A stretch of 46,352 nucleotides of DNA from Bacteroidota bacterium (GCA_013287375.1 JABDDX010000011.1:1-46352); one strand, 5' to 3'; numbered from the stretch's first letter, positions 15,616 to 27,528 are shown. The notes: generated by a model from the sequence alone, not told the origin. Made by a program: numbers and translations.

Positions 15616-15713
15616 GGAAATTAGCGAGGGCACTAAAAAATAAAACACAATACTCTTGCTATTTTAAAAATTAACTGCTTAATTTACGGCGTGTAACAAA
15701 TACACCTTAAACA

Positions 15714-15779
15714 ATGATACATAACGGCACCATTATTACAACAATTATTACCATCGGAATAAAACACGGAGGAAGATAA
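15714..15779 (+). CDS. Threonine operon leader peptide
   Basis: This short frame encodes 21 residues (ATG at 15714, TAA at 15777-15779). The core is TIITTIITI at residues 6-14, plus Ile at 2 and 16, so 4 Thr and 7 Ile codons lie in 15 codons; the end is KHGGR. It has no recognisable product of its own. Position just before thrA, codon bias to Thr and Ile (the two end-product amino acids that control this pathway), and the terminator with an alternative pairing (15767-15850) identify it as an attenuation leader, analogous in design to enterobacterial thrL but with unrelated sequence. Translation is inferred. Confidence 0.85.
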   Translation: MIHNGTIITTIITIGIKHGGR

Positions 15780-15826
15780 TCGTATGGTGTAAAAACATAA
15801 AATAACCAAATGAAAGCCTTCCTCCG
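15767..15826 (+). promoter_or_regulatory. Threonine operon attenuator: antiterminator pairing
   Basis: CGGAGGAAG at 15767-15775, the last codons of the leader peptide, is an exact 9-base complement of CTTCCTCCG at 15818-15826, which forms most of the 5' arm of the terminator. The two pairings exclude each other. A ribosome stalled at Thr or Ile codons (15729-15761), when charged tRNA is scarce, leaves the 15767 segment mostly free to capture the terminator arm, so RNA polymerase reads into thrA. A ribosome reaching the stop codon at 15777 covers the segment, so the terminator forms. The mechanism is inferred from the pairing geometry. Confidence 0.78.
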
Positions 15827-15850
15827 AAAAGAGGAAGGCTTTTTGTTTTT
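15813..15850 (+). terminator. Rho-independent terminator (attenuator) before thrA
   Basis: AAAGCCTTCCTC (15813-15824) pairs perfectly with GAGGAAGGCTTT (15831-15842) around a CGAAAA loop, followed at once by TTTTGTTTTT. This strong terminator ends 13 bases before the thrA start, inside the leader of the operon, so it must be conditional. Confidence 0.9.
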
Positions 15851-15863
15851 AGATACATATTAA

Positions 15864-18308
15864 ATGAAAATTTTAAAATTTGGCGGTACTTCCGTAGGAT
15901 CTATACAAAGCATCCAAACCTTATTAAACATTTTAAAAAATGAATCAGCTGGCGAAAGTCCCGTTGTTGTGCTTTCGGCCATGAGCGGGGTAACTAACTT
16001 GCTGGTATCAATGGCAGAAGATGCAGCGATCGGGAAAGATTTCACCGCTGGATTGGCTGAGCTGGAACGCCGCCATTTTGATGTGGTGAAAAGCTTGTTG
16101 AACATTCAAAACCAAAACCCGGCATTTACCCGCCTTAAAATAAACTTTAACCAGTTAGAAGAATTGCTTCAAGGTGTTTTAGCTTTACGCGAACTCACCC
16201 CAAAAACTCGCGATATGGTGTTGAGCTTTGGCGAACGCTGCTCTACTTTAATGATCAGCAAAATAGCTGCGCAGTACTTCCCTGCTATTTTTGTTGATGC
16301 ATCTGAAATTATCAAAACCGATAGCGCTTTCGGCAATGCCAAAGTAAATATGGAGTTAACCGAGCAACTTATTCGTGGTTTTTACAGTGAGAATAGCGGC
16401 AAAATGCTTTTCGTTACCGGCTTTATTGCCAGCAATGATGCCGGACAGATTACTACTTTAGGTCGCGGTGGCAGCGATTACACTGCCGCGATATTGGGCT
16501 CAGCTTTAAATTCCGAAGAAATACAAATCTGGACTGATGTTAATGGCATGATGACTGCCGACCCGCGTTTGGTGAAAAAGGCATTCTCCTTACCGGAATT
16601 GACTTATACCGAGGCAATGGAGTTATCCTACTTTGGTGCAAAAGTGATCTACCCACCAACCATGATTCCGGCCTTTTTAAAGAAGATCCCAATCGTTATT
16701 AAAAACACTTTCGAGCCGCAGTTTGAAGGAACCGTTATCCGCCATGATTGTAAAGCATCTAACCTGCCAATCAAAGGCATATCTACCATCAACAATATCA
16801 GCATACTAAATTTAGAAGGTAGTGGTATGGTAGGCAAATCCGGCTTTAGCGGTCGATTATTTTCTTTGTTGGCTCGTGAGCAGATCAATATCATATTGAT
16901 CACTCAATCCTCATCTGAACATAGCATTACTTTCGCCGTACAACCGGCCGATGCTGAAAGAGCAAAAGCGCTGATAGAACAGGAATTTGAGTTAGAATTA
17001 TTGGCCAACAAACTTGAAAGCCCCGAAATAGAAGCCAACCTGGCTGTATTAGCCGTAGTAGGCGAAAATATGAAGCAAACTCCGGGTGTATCAGGTAAAT
17101 TATTCCATGCTTTGGGCCGTAACGGTGTAAACGTAAGGGCTATCGCACAGGGATCATCTGAGTATAACATCTCTGTTATCATATCCTCACACGATCTGGC
17201 AAAAGCTTTGAATGCGGTACATGATGCGTTCTTTGTTCAGCTTACCAAAACATTGCACGCATTTTGTTTAGGTACCGGTAACATCGGCAAAACCTTATTC
17301 AAACAATTAAACGGGCACAGCGACTTTTTACAGGAGCATAACGGCATACAAGTTAAAATTGCCGGTATCAGCAACACCCGCAAAATGGTTTTTAATGCTG
17401 ATGGCATATCTTTGGATACCTGGGAAGATGATCTGCAAGCATCCGATGAAAAAGCCGATTTAAAAGAGTTTATCCAACGCATGAAAAGCATGAACCTGCC
17501 GAACTGCGTATTTATTGATAACACTGCCAGCCCTAATCCGATTGCATTTTACGAGGAAGCTTTTAAATCAAACATATCTGTAGTAACCTGTAATAAAATA
17601 GGCAACTCGGCGGCTTACAGTCAGTATCGCAATTTTCATGATACGGCAAGACGCCATGGGGTTGATTTCTTTTACGAAACTAATGTTGGTGCCGGATTAC
17701 CCATCATCCGCACATTAAAAGATTTGATGAACAGCGGCGACAGGGTACAGCGCATTGAGGCTATACTTTCGGGCACAATATCATTCATCTTTAATAATTT
17801 TAAGGGTGATGCCAATTTCCATGATGTGGTTAAGACCGCACAAGAAAAAGGTTATACCGAACCTGACCCGCGCGATGATTTAAGCGGTAAGGATTTTATG
17901 CGTAAAATATTAATCCTGGCACGTGATGCCGGTTACGCGATGGAAGAAGCTGATGTGGAAATTGAAAACATGTTGCCGCAAGCCTGCCTTGATGCGCAAT
18001 CTGTTGATGAATTTTATGCTGCTTTGAAAGCTGAAGATGCTTTTTTCGCAAACCTTAAAAATACGGCTGAAGCCGAAGGTAAAGTTTTAAGATATATAGG
18101 TAAATTAGATAATGGAAAGGCATCTATCACCCTGCAAATGGTTGATGAGAATCACCCGTTCTTTACCTTATCAGGAAGCGATAATATCATTTCATTTACT
18201 ACTGACAGGTACAAAGAACGCCCATTGGTAGTAAAAGGCCCCGGTGCAGGTGCCGAGGTTACTGCCGCCGGCGTATTTGCTGATTTAATAAACGTAGGAG
18301 CTAATTAG
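15864..18308 (+). CDS. thrA: Bifunctional aspartokinase / homoserine dehydrogenase I
   Basis: ThrA phosphorylates aspartate (first step of the aspartate family) and reduces aspartate semialdehyde to homoserine. The 814 residues have the kinase start MKILKFGGTSVGS, then TLGRGGSDYTAAILG and WTDVNGMMTADPR. Two ACT-type regulatory domains lie at about 315-460 (ISILNLEGSGMVGKSGFSGRLFSLL, GENMKQTPGVSGKLFHALG). The dehydrogenase follows, with the NAD(P) motif CLGTGNIGKTL (about 467-477), NVGAGLPIIRTLKDLMNSGD and GYTEPDPRDDLSGKDFMRKILIL. Length is that of E. coli ThrA. It is the first structural gene of thrABC and is controlled by the attenuator at 15714-15850; threonine feedback on the ACT domains is likely. 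Its TAG stop coincides with the edge of a repeat. Confidence 0.97.
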   Translation: MKILKFGGTSVGSIQSIQTLLNILKNESAGESPVVVLSAMSGVTNLLVSMAEDAAIGKDFTAGLAELERRHFDVVKSLLNIQNQNPAFTRLKINFNQLEELLQGVLALRELTPKTRDMVLSFGERCSTLMISKIAAQYFPAIFVDASEIIKTDSAFGNAKVNMELTEQLIRGFYSENSGKMLFVTGFIASNDAGQITTLGRGGSDYTAAILGSALNSEEIQIWTDVNGMMTADPRLVKKAFSLPELTYTEAMELSYFGAKVIYPPTMIPAFLKKIPIVIKNTFEPQFEGTVIRHDCKASNLPIKGISTINNISILNLEGSGMVGKSGFSGRLFSLLAREQINIILITQSSSEHSITFAVQPADAERAKALIEQEFELELLANKLESPEIEANLAVLAVVGENMKQTPGVSGKLFHALGRNGVNVRAIAQGSSEYNISVIISSHDLAKALNAVHDAFFVQLTKTLHAFCLGTGNIGKTLFKQLNGHSDFLQEHNGIQVKIAGISNTRKMVFNADGISLDTWEDDLQASDEKADLKEFIQRMKSMNLPNCVFIDNTASPNPIAFYEEAFKSNISVVTCNKIGNSAAYSQYRNFHDTARRHGVDFFYETNVGAGLPIIRTLKDLMNSGDRVQRIEAILSGTISFIFNNFKGDANFHDVVKTAQEKGYTEPDPRDDLSGKDFMRKILILARDAGYAMEEADVEIENMLPQACLDAQSVDEFYAALKAEDAFFANLKNTAEAEGKVLRYIGKLDNGKASITLQMVDENHPFFTLSGSDNIISFTTDRYKERPLVVKGPGAGAEVTAAGVFADLINVGAN

Positions 18309-18417
18309 CCCCCTAACCCCCTAAAGGGGGAATAAGAGTTCAATAAAAATGGAAAATAAAGAACAAGAAATAAAAGCGCCCACTATAATTGCTCCCCCTT
18401 CAAGGGGCCGGGGGGTT
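18308..18417. repeat. C-rich/G-rich inverted repeat spanning the thrA-thrB junction
   Basis: The left end GCCCCCTAACCCCCTAAAGG... (18308-18332) and the right end TCCCCCTTCAAGGGGCCGGG... (18393-18417) are imperfect inverted copies of a common intergenic repeat of Bacteroidota. About 60 AT-rich bases lie between, including the thrB ATG at 18349. The right end is translated in frame as part of ThrB (residues 15-23). Confidence 0.7.
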
Positions 18418-19338
18418 CACGTTTTTGCACCGGCAACGGTTGCTAACGTAGTTTGTGGTTTTGATGTATTAGGTTTCGCGGTTAATGAACCCGGCGACGA
18501 AGTTATCATGCGCCTCACCAGCAAACCCGGCATCACCATCAGTAAAATTACCGGCGATGATGGTCGCCTACCACTTGATCCCGCTAAAAACACGGTAAGC
18601 GTAAGCGTGCAGCATTACTTGCAAAGCGTTGACCGTACCGATGTTGGTTTGGATATCGAACTACACAAAAAGATGCCAATAGGCAGCGGACTGGGCTCTA
18701 GTTCGGCAAGCACGGTAGCTGGTTTGTATGCTATCAAAACTTTATTGGGCGATGATGCTGATCCCGCTAAATTATTGCCCTTCGCCATGAAAGGGGAGGA
18801 GATGGCTTGTGGTCATGGTCATGCTGATAACGTAGCACCTGCTTTATTGGGTGGATTTGTGTTGATCCGCAGTTACGATCCTTTGGATGTGATCCGTTTG
18901 CCGCATCCCGCAGGTTTGTATTGCGCTATCGTTTTTCCTGATGTTGATGTACCTACCCGCGAAGCCCGCCAGATCATTCGCCAAAAAATAAACATGAAAG
19001 ATGCCGTTACCCAATGGGGAAACATTGCAGGCCTCGTAAGTGGTTTGTTTATGCAGGATATAGACCTGATTGGCCGCAGCATGACTGATATTTTGGTTGA
19101 GCCGGTACGCTCCATGCTTATCCCTGATTTTTATAAGATGCGCGAAATAGCCATGGGCATGGGCGCGGTTAGTTTTGGCATATCAGGTTCAGGTCCATCA
19201 GTATTTGCTTTTACTAAGGATGAAGAGACAGCAAAGCTCATCACCCAAAAATTACAACAACATTTAACCAGCATCAAAATAGGTTCAAATATTTATGTTT
19301 CGACCATTAATGATGCAGGGCCTAAAGTATTAGGATAA
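18349..19338 (+). CDS. thrB: Homoserine kinase with a repeat-derived N-terminal extension
   Basis: ThrB is a GHMP-family kinase that makes O-phosphohomoserine from homoserine and ATP. It has FAPATVANVVCGFDVLGFAV, the GHMP phosphate loop PIGSGLGSSSAS (about 109-120) and the C-terminal GAVSFGISGSGPSVFAF. Homologues begin near KVFAPATVAN; here about 24 residues precede this point, MENKEQEIKAPTII then APPSRGRGV, the latter encoded by the G/C-rich repeat end at 18391-18417. No ATG, GTG or TTG lies between that repeat and the conserved part, so the extension must be translated or initiation must be unusual. It is 40 bases after thrA and in the thr operon. Confidence 0.95.
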   Translation: MENKEQEIKAPTIIAPPSRGRGVHVFAPATVANVVCGFDVLGFAVNEPGDEVIMRLTSKPGITISKITGDDGRLPLDPAKNTVSVSVQHYLQSVDRTDVGLDIELHKKMPIGSGLGSSSASTVAGLYAIKTLLGDDADPAKLLPFAMKGEEMACGHGHADNVAPALLGGFVLIRSYDPLDVIRLPHPAGLYCAIVFPDVDVPTREARQIIRQKINMKDAVTQWGNIAGLVSGLFMQDIDLIGRSMTDILVEPVRSMLIPDFYKMREIAMGMGAVSFGISGSGPSVFAFTKDEETAKLITQKLQQHLTSIKIGSNIYVSTINDAGPKVLG

Positions 19339-19488
19339 TGTGCGGATGTGCAAATATGCAGATATGCAAATAATAAATAGTTACTAAACTATGTCATTGC
19401 GAGGAACTAAGCAATCGCTAACTTACAAGAATAACAGAATTATAATAACAAATCCGAAATCGAAATTTCGAACTCCGAAATATAAAAA
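19339..19488. repeat. Repeat-filled thrB-thrC spacer with a half REP element
   Basis: The 150-base spacer holds a string TGTGCGGATGTGCAAATATG with related TGCA words (19339-19372), the lone left arm of the TGTCATTGCGAGGA family (19392-19418, same 27 bases as 9903-9929) and a CGAAATCGAAATTTCG dyad with CCGAAAT words (19450-19482). The frame starting at 19391 (MSLRGTKQS...) is the well-known spurious translation of this repeat. No terminator is seen, so thrC is likely still co-transcribed. Confidence 0.7.
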
Positions 19489-20799
19489 ATGGAATTATAC
19501 AGCACCAACAATACGGCATCCAGAGTATCATTTAAAGACGCGGTTTTCAACAGCATGCCACAGGATAAAGGCCTTTATATGCCCGTAACTATCCCGCGCC
19601 TGGATGATAAATTCATCAATCATTTAGATGAATACACACTGCCTGAGATCGCGTTTCATGTGGCACAAAATCTTTTAGGCGATTCTATCCCGGCAGATGA
19701 TTTGAAAGCTATTATTTACGATGCGATCAATTTTTATGCACCGATAGTTCCGCTTGAAAAGGATGTTTACGTATTGGAATTATTCCATGGCCCGTCCTTA
19801 GCATTCAAAGATTTTGGCGCTCGTTTCATGAGTCGCGTAATGAGCTATTTTTTGGAAGAAGGCGAGAAACAACTGGATGTGTTGGTTGCTACCTCTGGTG
19901 ATACTGGTGGAGCAGTCGCTTTAGGCTTCCTGGGCGTGCCAAATACCCGGGTGACAATCTTATACCCTAAAGGCAAAGTAAGCGATATACAGGAGCTACA
20001 ATTAACCACCAACGGACAAAACATCCGTGCGTTAGAAATTAACGGAACATTTGATGATTGCCAGGCACTGGTTAAGCAAGCATTCACAGATAAAAAGTTG
20101 AATGAGAAATTCAGGCTTACATCTGCGAACTCCATCAACATCGCGAGATTGATCCCGCAGACGTTCTACTATTTTAACGCTTATGCGCAATTATTAAGGC
20201 AGGGTAAAAATAAAGTGGTATTCTCGGTTCCAAGCGGAAACTTTGGTAATATAGGAGCCGGTTTATTAGCATGGAAAATGGGCTTACCTATTGAGCAGTT
20301 TATTGCTGCCACTAATGCCAATGATACCGTTCCTGCATTTTTAAAGTCGGGCGTTTATCAACCTAAACCATCGGTTGCCACTCTATCTAACGCGATGGAT
20401 GTAGGCAACCCAAGTAACTGGGTGCGTATTGCTGATATGTTTAAGGACGATATGGACAAACTAAAAGGTATGATTACCGGTTTTAGTTATGATGATACAG
20501 AAACGCTTGCCGCTATTAAACAGGTAGATAAAGATTACAACTATGTAGTTTGCCCACATACCGCAATAGCCTGGCAGGCATTAAAGGATTGGAAAAAACT
20601 GCATCCAGATAGCGAAGCATCAGGTGTATTCTTAGCTACCGCTCATCCTTGCAAATTCCCTGATGTATTCCCGGATAACATAGCTGAGAAAATTAATGTA
20701 CCGGAGCAAGTTAAAGTTCTTGAAGAAAAGGATAAGCAGTCGGTGATTTTAGGGAAAGAATTTGATGAATTTAAACATTATTTATTAGCCAATCAGTAG
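19489..20799 (+). CDS. thrC: Threonine synthase
   Basis: ThrC converts O-phosphohomoserine to threonine with PLP. The 436 residues start MELYSTNNTASRVSFKDAVFNSMPQDKGLYMP, as in short-form bacterial enzymes. The PLP lysine lies in HGPSLAFKDFGARFM (Lys near residue 107), followed by the phosphate-binding ATSGDTGGAVALGF and SVPSGNFGNIGAGL. Near the end, ATAHPCKFPDVFPD is typical. The length matches E. coli ThrC. It is the third gene of the operon, 150 bases after thrB, a gap widened by repeats, and 21 bases ahead of the ACT-domain gene. Confidence 0.97.
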   Translation: MELYSTNNTASRVSFKDAVFNSMPQDKGLYMPVTIPRLDDKFINHLDEYTLPEIAFHVAQNLLGDSIPADDLKAIIYDAINFYAPIVPLEKDVYVLELFHGPSLAFKDFGARFMSRVMSYFLEEGEKQLDVLVATSGDTGGAVALGFLGVPNTRVTILYPKGKVSDIQELQLTTNGQNIRALEINGTFDDCQALVKQAFTDKKLNEKFRLTSANSINIARLIPQTFYYFNAYAQLLRQGKNKVVFSVPSGNFGNIGAGLLAWKMGLPIEQFIAATNANDTVPAFLKSGVYQPKPSVATLSNAMDVGNPSNWVRIADMFKDDMDKLKGMITGFSYDDTETLAAIKQVDKDYNYVVCPHTAIAWQALKDWKKLHPDSEASGVFLATAHPCKFPDVFPDNIAEKINVPEQVKVLEEKDKQSVILGKEFDEFKHYLLANQ

Positions 20800-20820
20800 T
20801 AGTAATTACACCAATAATTT

Positions 20821-21333
20821 ATGAAATCAAATTACGTATTAACCATTTTTTCTGAAGATAGAAAAGGATTAATAAGCATAATAACAAGCATGCTTAACAG
20901 GAAAGGGATCGAAATGGAAAGCATAAACGCAGCAAGAACTGATATTCACACACGGGTAATTATTACTATCCAATTGAATGGCAACGCCGATGAGATCAAA
21001 TTAATGACCTTAAAAATCAATAATATTATTGAAGTATATCATGCTGAAGTTCGCTTGCTTAGTGATATTTCTTATCAAAAGGTGGCATTCTATGCTATAA
21101 ACAAAGATTCTTATAACGTTGATCTATTTAATAAAATGCAAAAATACGGTGCAACAATTGTTGGAGATTCTGCTGGCAAGATAATCATACAGAAAATCGG
21201 CAGGGAAGAAGATATCCAATCGCTTTACAATGAATTGGAAGGGAAAGATCTTCGTAGTTTCAGTAAAAGTGCATTAATATCATTTAACGCAATTGAACTA
21301 TCAGAAGAGCCTGTCATTAGTATGGCTGCTTAA
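20821..21333 (+). CDS. ACT-domain protein resembling the acetolactate synthase small subunit
   Basis: This 170-residue protein has an ACT domain at about residues 5-80 (YVLTIFSEDRKGLISIITSMLNRKGIEMESINAARTD...) and a second domain at 85-160 (KMQKYGATIV...GREEDIQSLYNEL...FSKSALISF) that follows the layout of IlvN/IlvH. In that family the N-terminal ACT pair binds valine and the C-terminal domain activates the large subunit. No ilvB is next to it, and it is divergent, so it may be a paralogue that senses threonine or isoleucine. It lies 21 bases after thrC and ends at a strong terminator, so it is the fourth gene of the thr operon. It could also be the cell's only IlvN. Confidence 0.75.
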   Translation: MKSNYVLTIFSEDRKGLISIITSMLNRKGIEMESINAARTDIHTRVIITIQLNGNADEIKLMTLKINNIIEVYHAEVRLLSDISYQKVAFYAINKDSYNVDLFNKMQKYGATIVGDSAGKIIIQKIGREEDIQSLYNELEGKDLRSFSKSALISFNAIELSEEPVISMAA

Positions 21334-21360
21334 AAGCAGCCCAAGCTTATTTTTATATAA

Positions 21361-21393
21361 ATAAAGCCCCGCCGAATATCGGCGGGGCTTTAT
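21361..21393 (+). terminator. Rho-independent terminator of the thr operon
   Basis: A perfect 15-base stem (21361-21375 with 21379-21393, core AAAGCCCCGCCGA) with a 3-base loop and T-rich flanks stands 27 bases after the ACT-protein stop. It is symmetric and may also act on the opposite strand against read-through from the rRNA operon. Confidence 0.9.
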
Positions 21394-21498
21394 TATTTAT
21401 TGTAATATCAGTTGCTCTCTTGGCCAATAAGCACGGGCAATTCTGTTATGTTGTTGTTTTGTTGTTGTTCCTGTTTAGCAAAATGTATTAAACCAGGA

Positions 21499-21527
21499 AA
21501 CCCCTCAATCTATTAGACTGAAGGGTT
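21499..21527 (-). terminator. Terminator of the rRNA operon
   Basis: The two 13-base arms (21499-21511 and 21515-21527) pair fully only in minus-strand RNA, where two positions become G-U pairs; in plus-strand RNA these would be C-A mismatches. This strand bias and the place about 30 bases after 5S mark it as the rRNA operon terminator. The T-run is weak (TTTCCTGGTTT). Confidence 0.65.
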
Positions 21528-21555
21528 CTGATTAACAGCCGTTTGGCTGATAAGA

Positions 21556-21666
<111 letters not shown>

Positions 21667-21673
21667 ATATTTT

Positions 21674-21895
21674 TAATGTTTAAAGTTGAAGGTTCAAAGT
21701 TGAAAGTACTTTTGACTTTGAACTTTTCAGGTTTAACTTATAAACAATGACATATTATTGAAAGAAGTGATTGAATAAGAGAAAACAACAGTTTAGTGTT
21801 TGTTCAGGTTGAAAGTTCAAAGTTTAAGGTTTAAAGTGAACACCCTTGCGGATATAACTTTATACTTTCAACTCATCCACTTTCAACCCTATTAT
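21674..21895. repeat. AAAGTT-type short repeats in the 23S-5S spacer
   Basis: The spacer holds repeated words such as GTTCAAAGTTGAAAG, ACTTTGAAC and AACTTTATACTTTCAAC on both strands, e.g. GTTCAAAGT near 21690 with ACTTTGAAC near 21715 as a 9-base dyad. Similar words recur between the two tRNAs (25141-25210) and at 25020-25050. They form a low-complexity repeat family apart from the processing stems. Confidence 0.55.
21749..21791 (-). other. 3' arm of the pre-23S processing stem
   Basis: On the plus strand this reads GACATATTATTGAAAGAAG... to GAGAAAACAACAG. Nearly the same words occur on the minus strand at 24927-24964, on the other side of 23S. In the minus-strand transcript the two therefore pair as a long stem bringing the ends of 23S together, the usual substrate of RNase III. 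Confidence 0.7.
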
Positions 21896-21904
21896 TACCT
21901 GCTA

Positions 21905-24785
<2,881 letters not shown>

Positions 24786-24926
24786 CTACTATACCGCCTT
24801 TTGCTCGGTATGTATGCTTTTTAGTTAGATTGTCGTTTAGTATCAAGTAGTCAGTATCTAGTAGCAAGACCGAAGCCCTGTTTCCCTTACCCAATTCCTT
24901 AATCTTAAAGCCAACAACCGTCCCTA

Positions 24927-24971
24927 CTGTTGTTTTCTCTTTCAATTACTTCTTCCAATATGTCAAAGAAC
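24927..24971 (-). promoter_or_regulatory. boxA-like site and 5' arm of the pre-23S stem
   Basis: The minus strand reads GTTCTTTGACA at 24971-24961, a good boxA (Nus antitermination) candidate, running straight into ATATTGGAAGAAGTAATTG and GAGAAAACAACAG (24927-24964). The latter pairs with 21749-21791 across 23S. Placement between tRNA-Ala and 23S fits both roles. Confidence 0.6.
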
Positions 24972-25058
24972 GTTATCTAAGTCTTCAGTATTGAGTTCCA
25001 TGTCCTGTGTCTCTTGCGGGACTTTCGACTTTCGACTTTTTACTTTTGACTTAAAGCG

Positions 25059-25132
25059 TGGAGAATAACGGATTCGAACCGTTGACCCCCTGCGTGCAAG
25101 GCAGGTGCTCTAGCCAGCTGAGCTAATCCCCC
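25059..25132 (-). tRNA. tRNA-Ala (UGC)
   Basis: The minus strand starts GGGGGATTAGCTCAGCTGGC, has the anticodon arm CCTGC-CTTGCAC-GCAGG (anticodon TGC) and the T-loop GGTTCGAATCC, and the acceptor closes with ATTCTCC before discriminator A. No CCA is encoded. It is the second tRNA of the 16S-23S spacer. Confidence 0.96.
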
Positions 25133-25140
25133 GTAAGATT

Positions 25141-25215
25141 ATAGTTGAATGTTTAAAGTTTAAGGCTTAAAGTTTTTTGACTTTTAACTTTCAACTTTTA
25201 ACTTCCCAACTTCAC
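25141..25215. repeat. AAAGTT-type repeat between tRNA-Ala and tRNA-Ile
   Basis: GTTTAAAGTTTAAGGCTTAA and later TTTTAACTTTCAACTTTTAA form an imperfect dyad built from the same AAAGTT words as the 23S-5S spacer. It nearly fills the gap between the two tRNAs and would be removed during rRNA processing. Confidence 0.55.
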
Positions 25216-25219
25216 CCTG

Positions 25220-25294
25220 TAGTCCCGAGCAGATTTGAACTGCTGACCCCTACATTATCAGTGTAGTGCTCTAACCAAACTGAGCTACGGGACT
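25220..25294 (-). tRNA. tRNA-Ile (GAU)
   Basis: The minus strand starts AGTCCCGTAGCTCAGTTTGG, the anticodon arm is CTACA-CTGATAA-TGTAG (anticodon GAT), and the T-arm AGCAGTTCAAATCTGCT is followed by CGGGACT and discriminator A. CCA is not encoded. It is the first tRNA of the spacer, as usual for Ile-Ala operons. Confidence 0.96.
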
Positions 25295-25299
25295 TTATG

Positions 25300-25375
25300 A
25301 TTTCGGATTCCAGACTTACGATTTTAGATTTCAGTCAATCGTAACTCGTAAATCGTAAATCGTAATTTCTTACAA
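25300..25375. repeat. AATCGTAA short repeats
   Basis: The stretch has TTACGATTTTAGATTTCAG and TCGTAACTCGTAAATCGTAA followed by another ATCGTAA, so the word CGTAAAT is tandemly repeated and its complement TTACGATT precedes it as a dyad. It lies in the 16S-tRNA spacer. No function is evident. Confidence 0.5.
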
Positions 25376-25522
25376 TCCCGCCATTTCAGATGTTTAGCGC
25401 CACTGATGGCTTCATCTTTTGGGTTTTCCTTTTGTGTGTTTTTAATTAGTGATGGACTGAATGAGCGATTTAGTGATTGTTTTACCAATCTCTAACCTCT
25501 GTTCTTCAGTCGTTATCAACCA

Positions 25523-25551
25523 ATCTTAAGAAATAATCATGTAACGAGCAG
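25523..25551 (-). other. 3' arm of the pre-16S processing stem
   Basis: The plus strand reads CTTAAGAAATAATCATGTAA then CGAGCAG. The minus strand at 27250-27284 has CTTTTAAGAAATAG, AAAATCATGTAGCG and TAGCAG, a clear relative, so the two pair in the transcript and enclose 16S. Confidence 0.65.
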
Positions 25552-25591
25552 TTTTGAATATGCTCATGGTGAGAGGCAGCGAATCTGCTCC

Positions 25592-27115
<1,524 letters not shown>

Positions 27116-27249
27116 AAAATGTTTTGTTTGTTCACTGACCCTATTATCAATTAATAGAATCTGTGTATTATTATATATCTTTTCACAGATCCACTTTTCC
27201 TCTCTTCTTTTCGTATTTCAAACTAATTCCGGGTTACCCCTTTGTTAGC

Positions 27250-27290
27250 CTGCTACGCTACATGATTTTCTATTTCTTAAAAGAACTTTG
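27250..27290 (-). promoter_or_regulatory. boxA-like site and 5' arm of the pre-16S stem
   Basis: The minus strand reads CAAAGTTCTTTTAAGAAATA from 27290, with GTTCTTT as a possible boxA, followed by AAAATCATGTAGCG and TAGCAG. The segment is complementary in the transcript to 25523-25551 downstream of 16S, giving the pre-16S stem. Confidence 0.5.
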
Positions 27291-27434
27291 TCGGTGAATC
27301 CATCCCGGACACCTATATGTTTTACCTTATCGCAAGGCTAACTTCTCATTTTTGTCTGTTAGAAATCGCTTCTAACTTTCCCGCCTTTCAGCTCTTACTT
27401 TCTCACCCTCCGGCGACCCTTTCTTTTGGGACTG

Positions 27435-27465
27435 CAAAGGTATAAACCTTTTTCTTATTCCAAAA
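27435..27465 (-). promoter_or_regulatory. rRNA promoter, proximal
   Basis: On the minus strand TTTTG (27465-27461) as the -33 element and TACCTTTG (27442-27435), an exact TAnnTTTG, as the -7 element are 18 bases apart. GCAGTCCC follows, so transcription would start near 27428, about 310 bases before 16S. Confidence 0.65.
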
Positions 27466-27528
27466 CTTTATTTCTAAAATTTCTTCCCGCCCTTTCCCCC
27501 CTCTACTCTTCTCCTCGTTTGCGGGCTG

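Noticed and set aside
15650..15657. TACTCTTG as a -7 element for the thr leader
   Set aside because: It is one base off TAnnTTTG and no -33 element at a good distance was found; not firm enough to list.
7635..19482. Repeats considered as a CRISPR array
   Set aside because: The units are palindromes of different families at irregular spacing, without regular spacers or cas genes.
19391..19588. Frame with MSLRGTKQS at its start
   Set aside because: It is the translation of the TGTCATTGCGAGGA repeat arm and overlaps the thrC start in another frame; it is a known annotation artefact.
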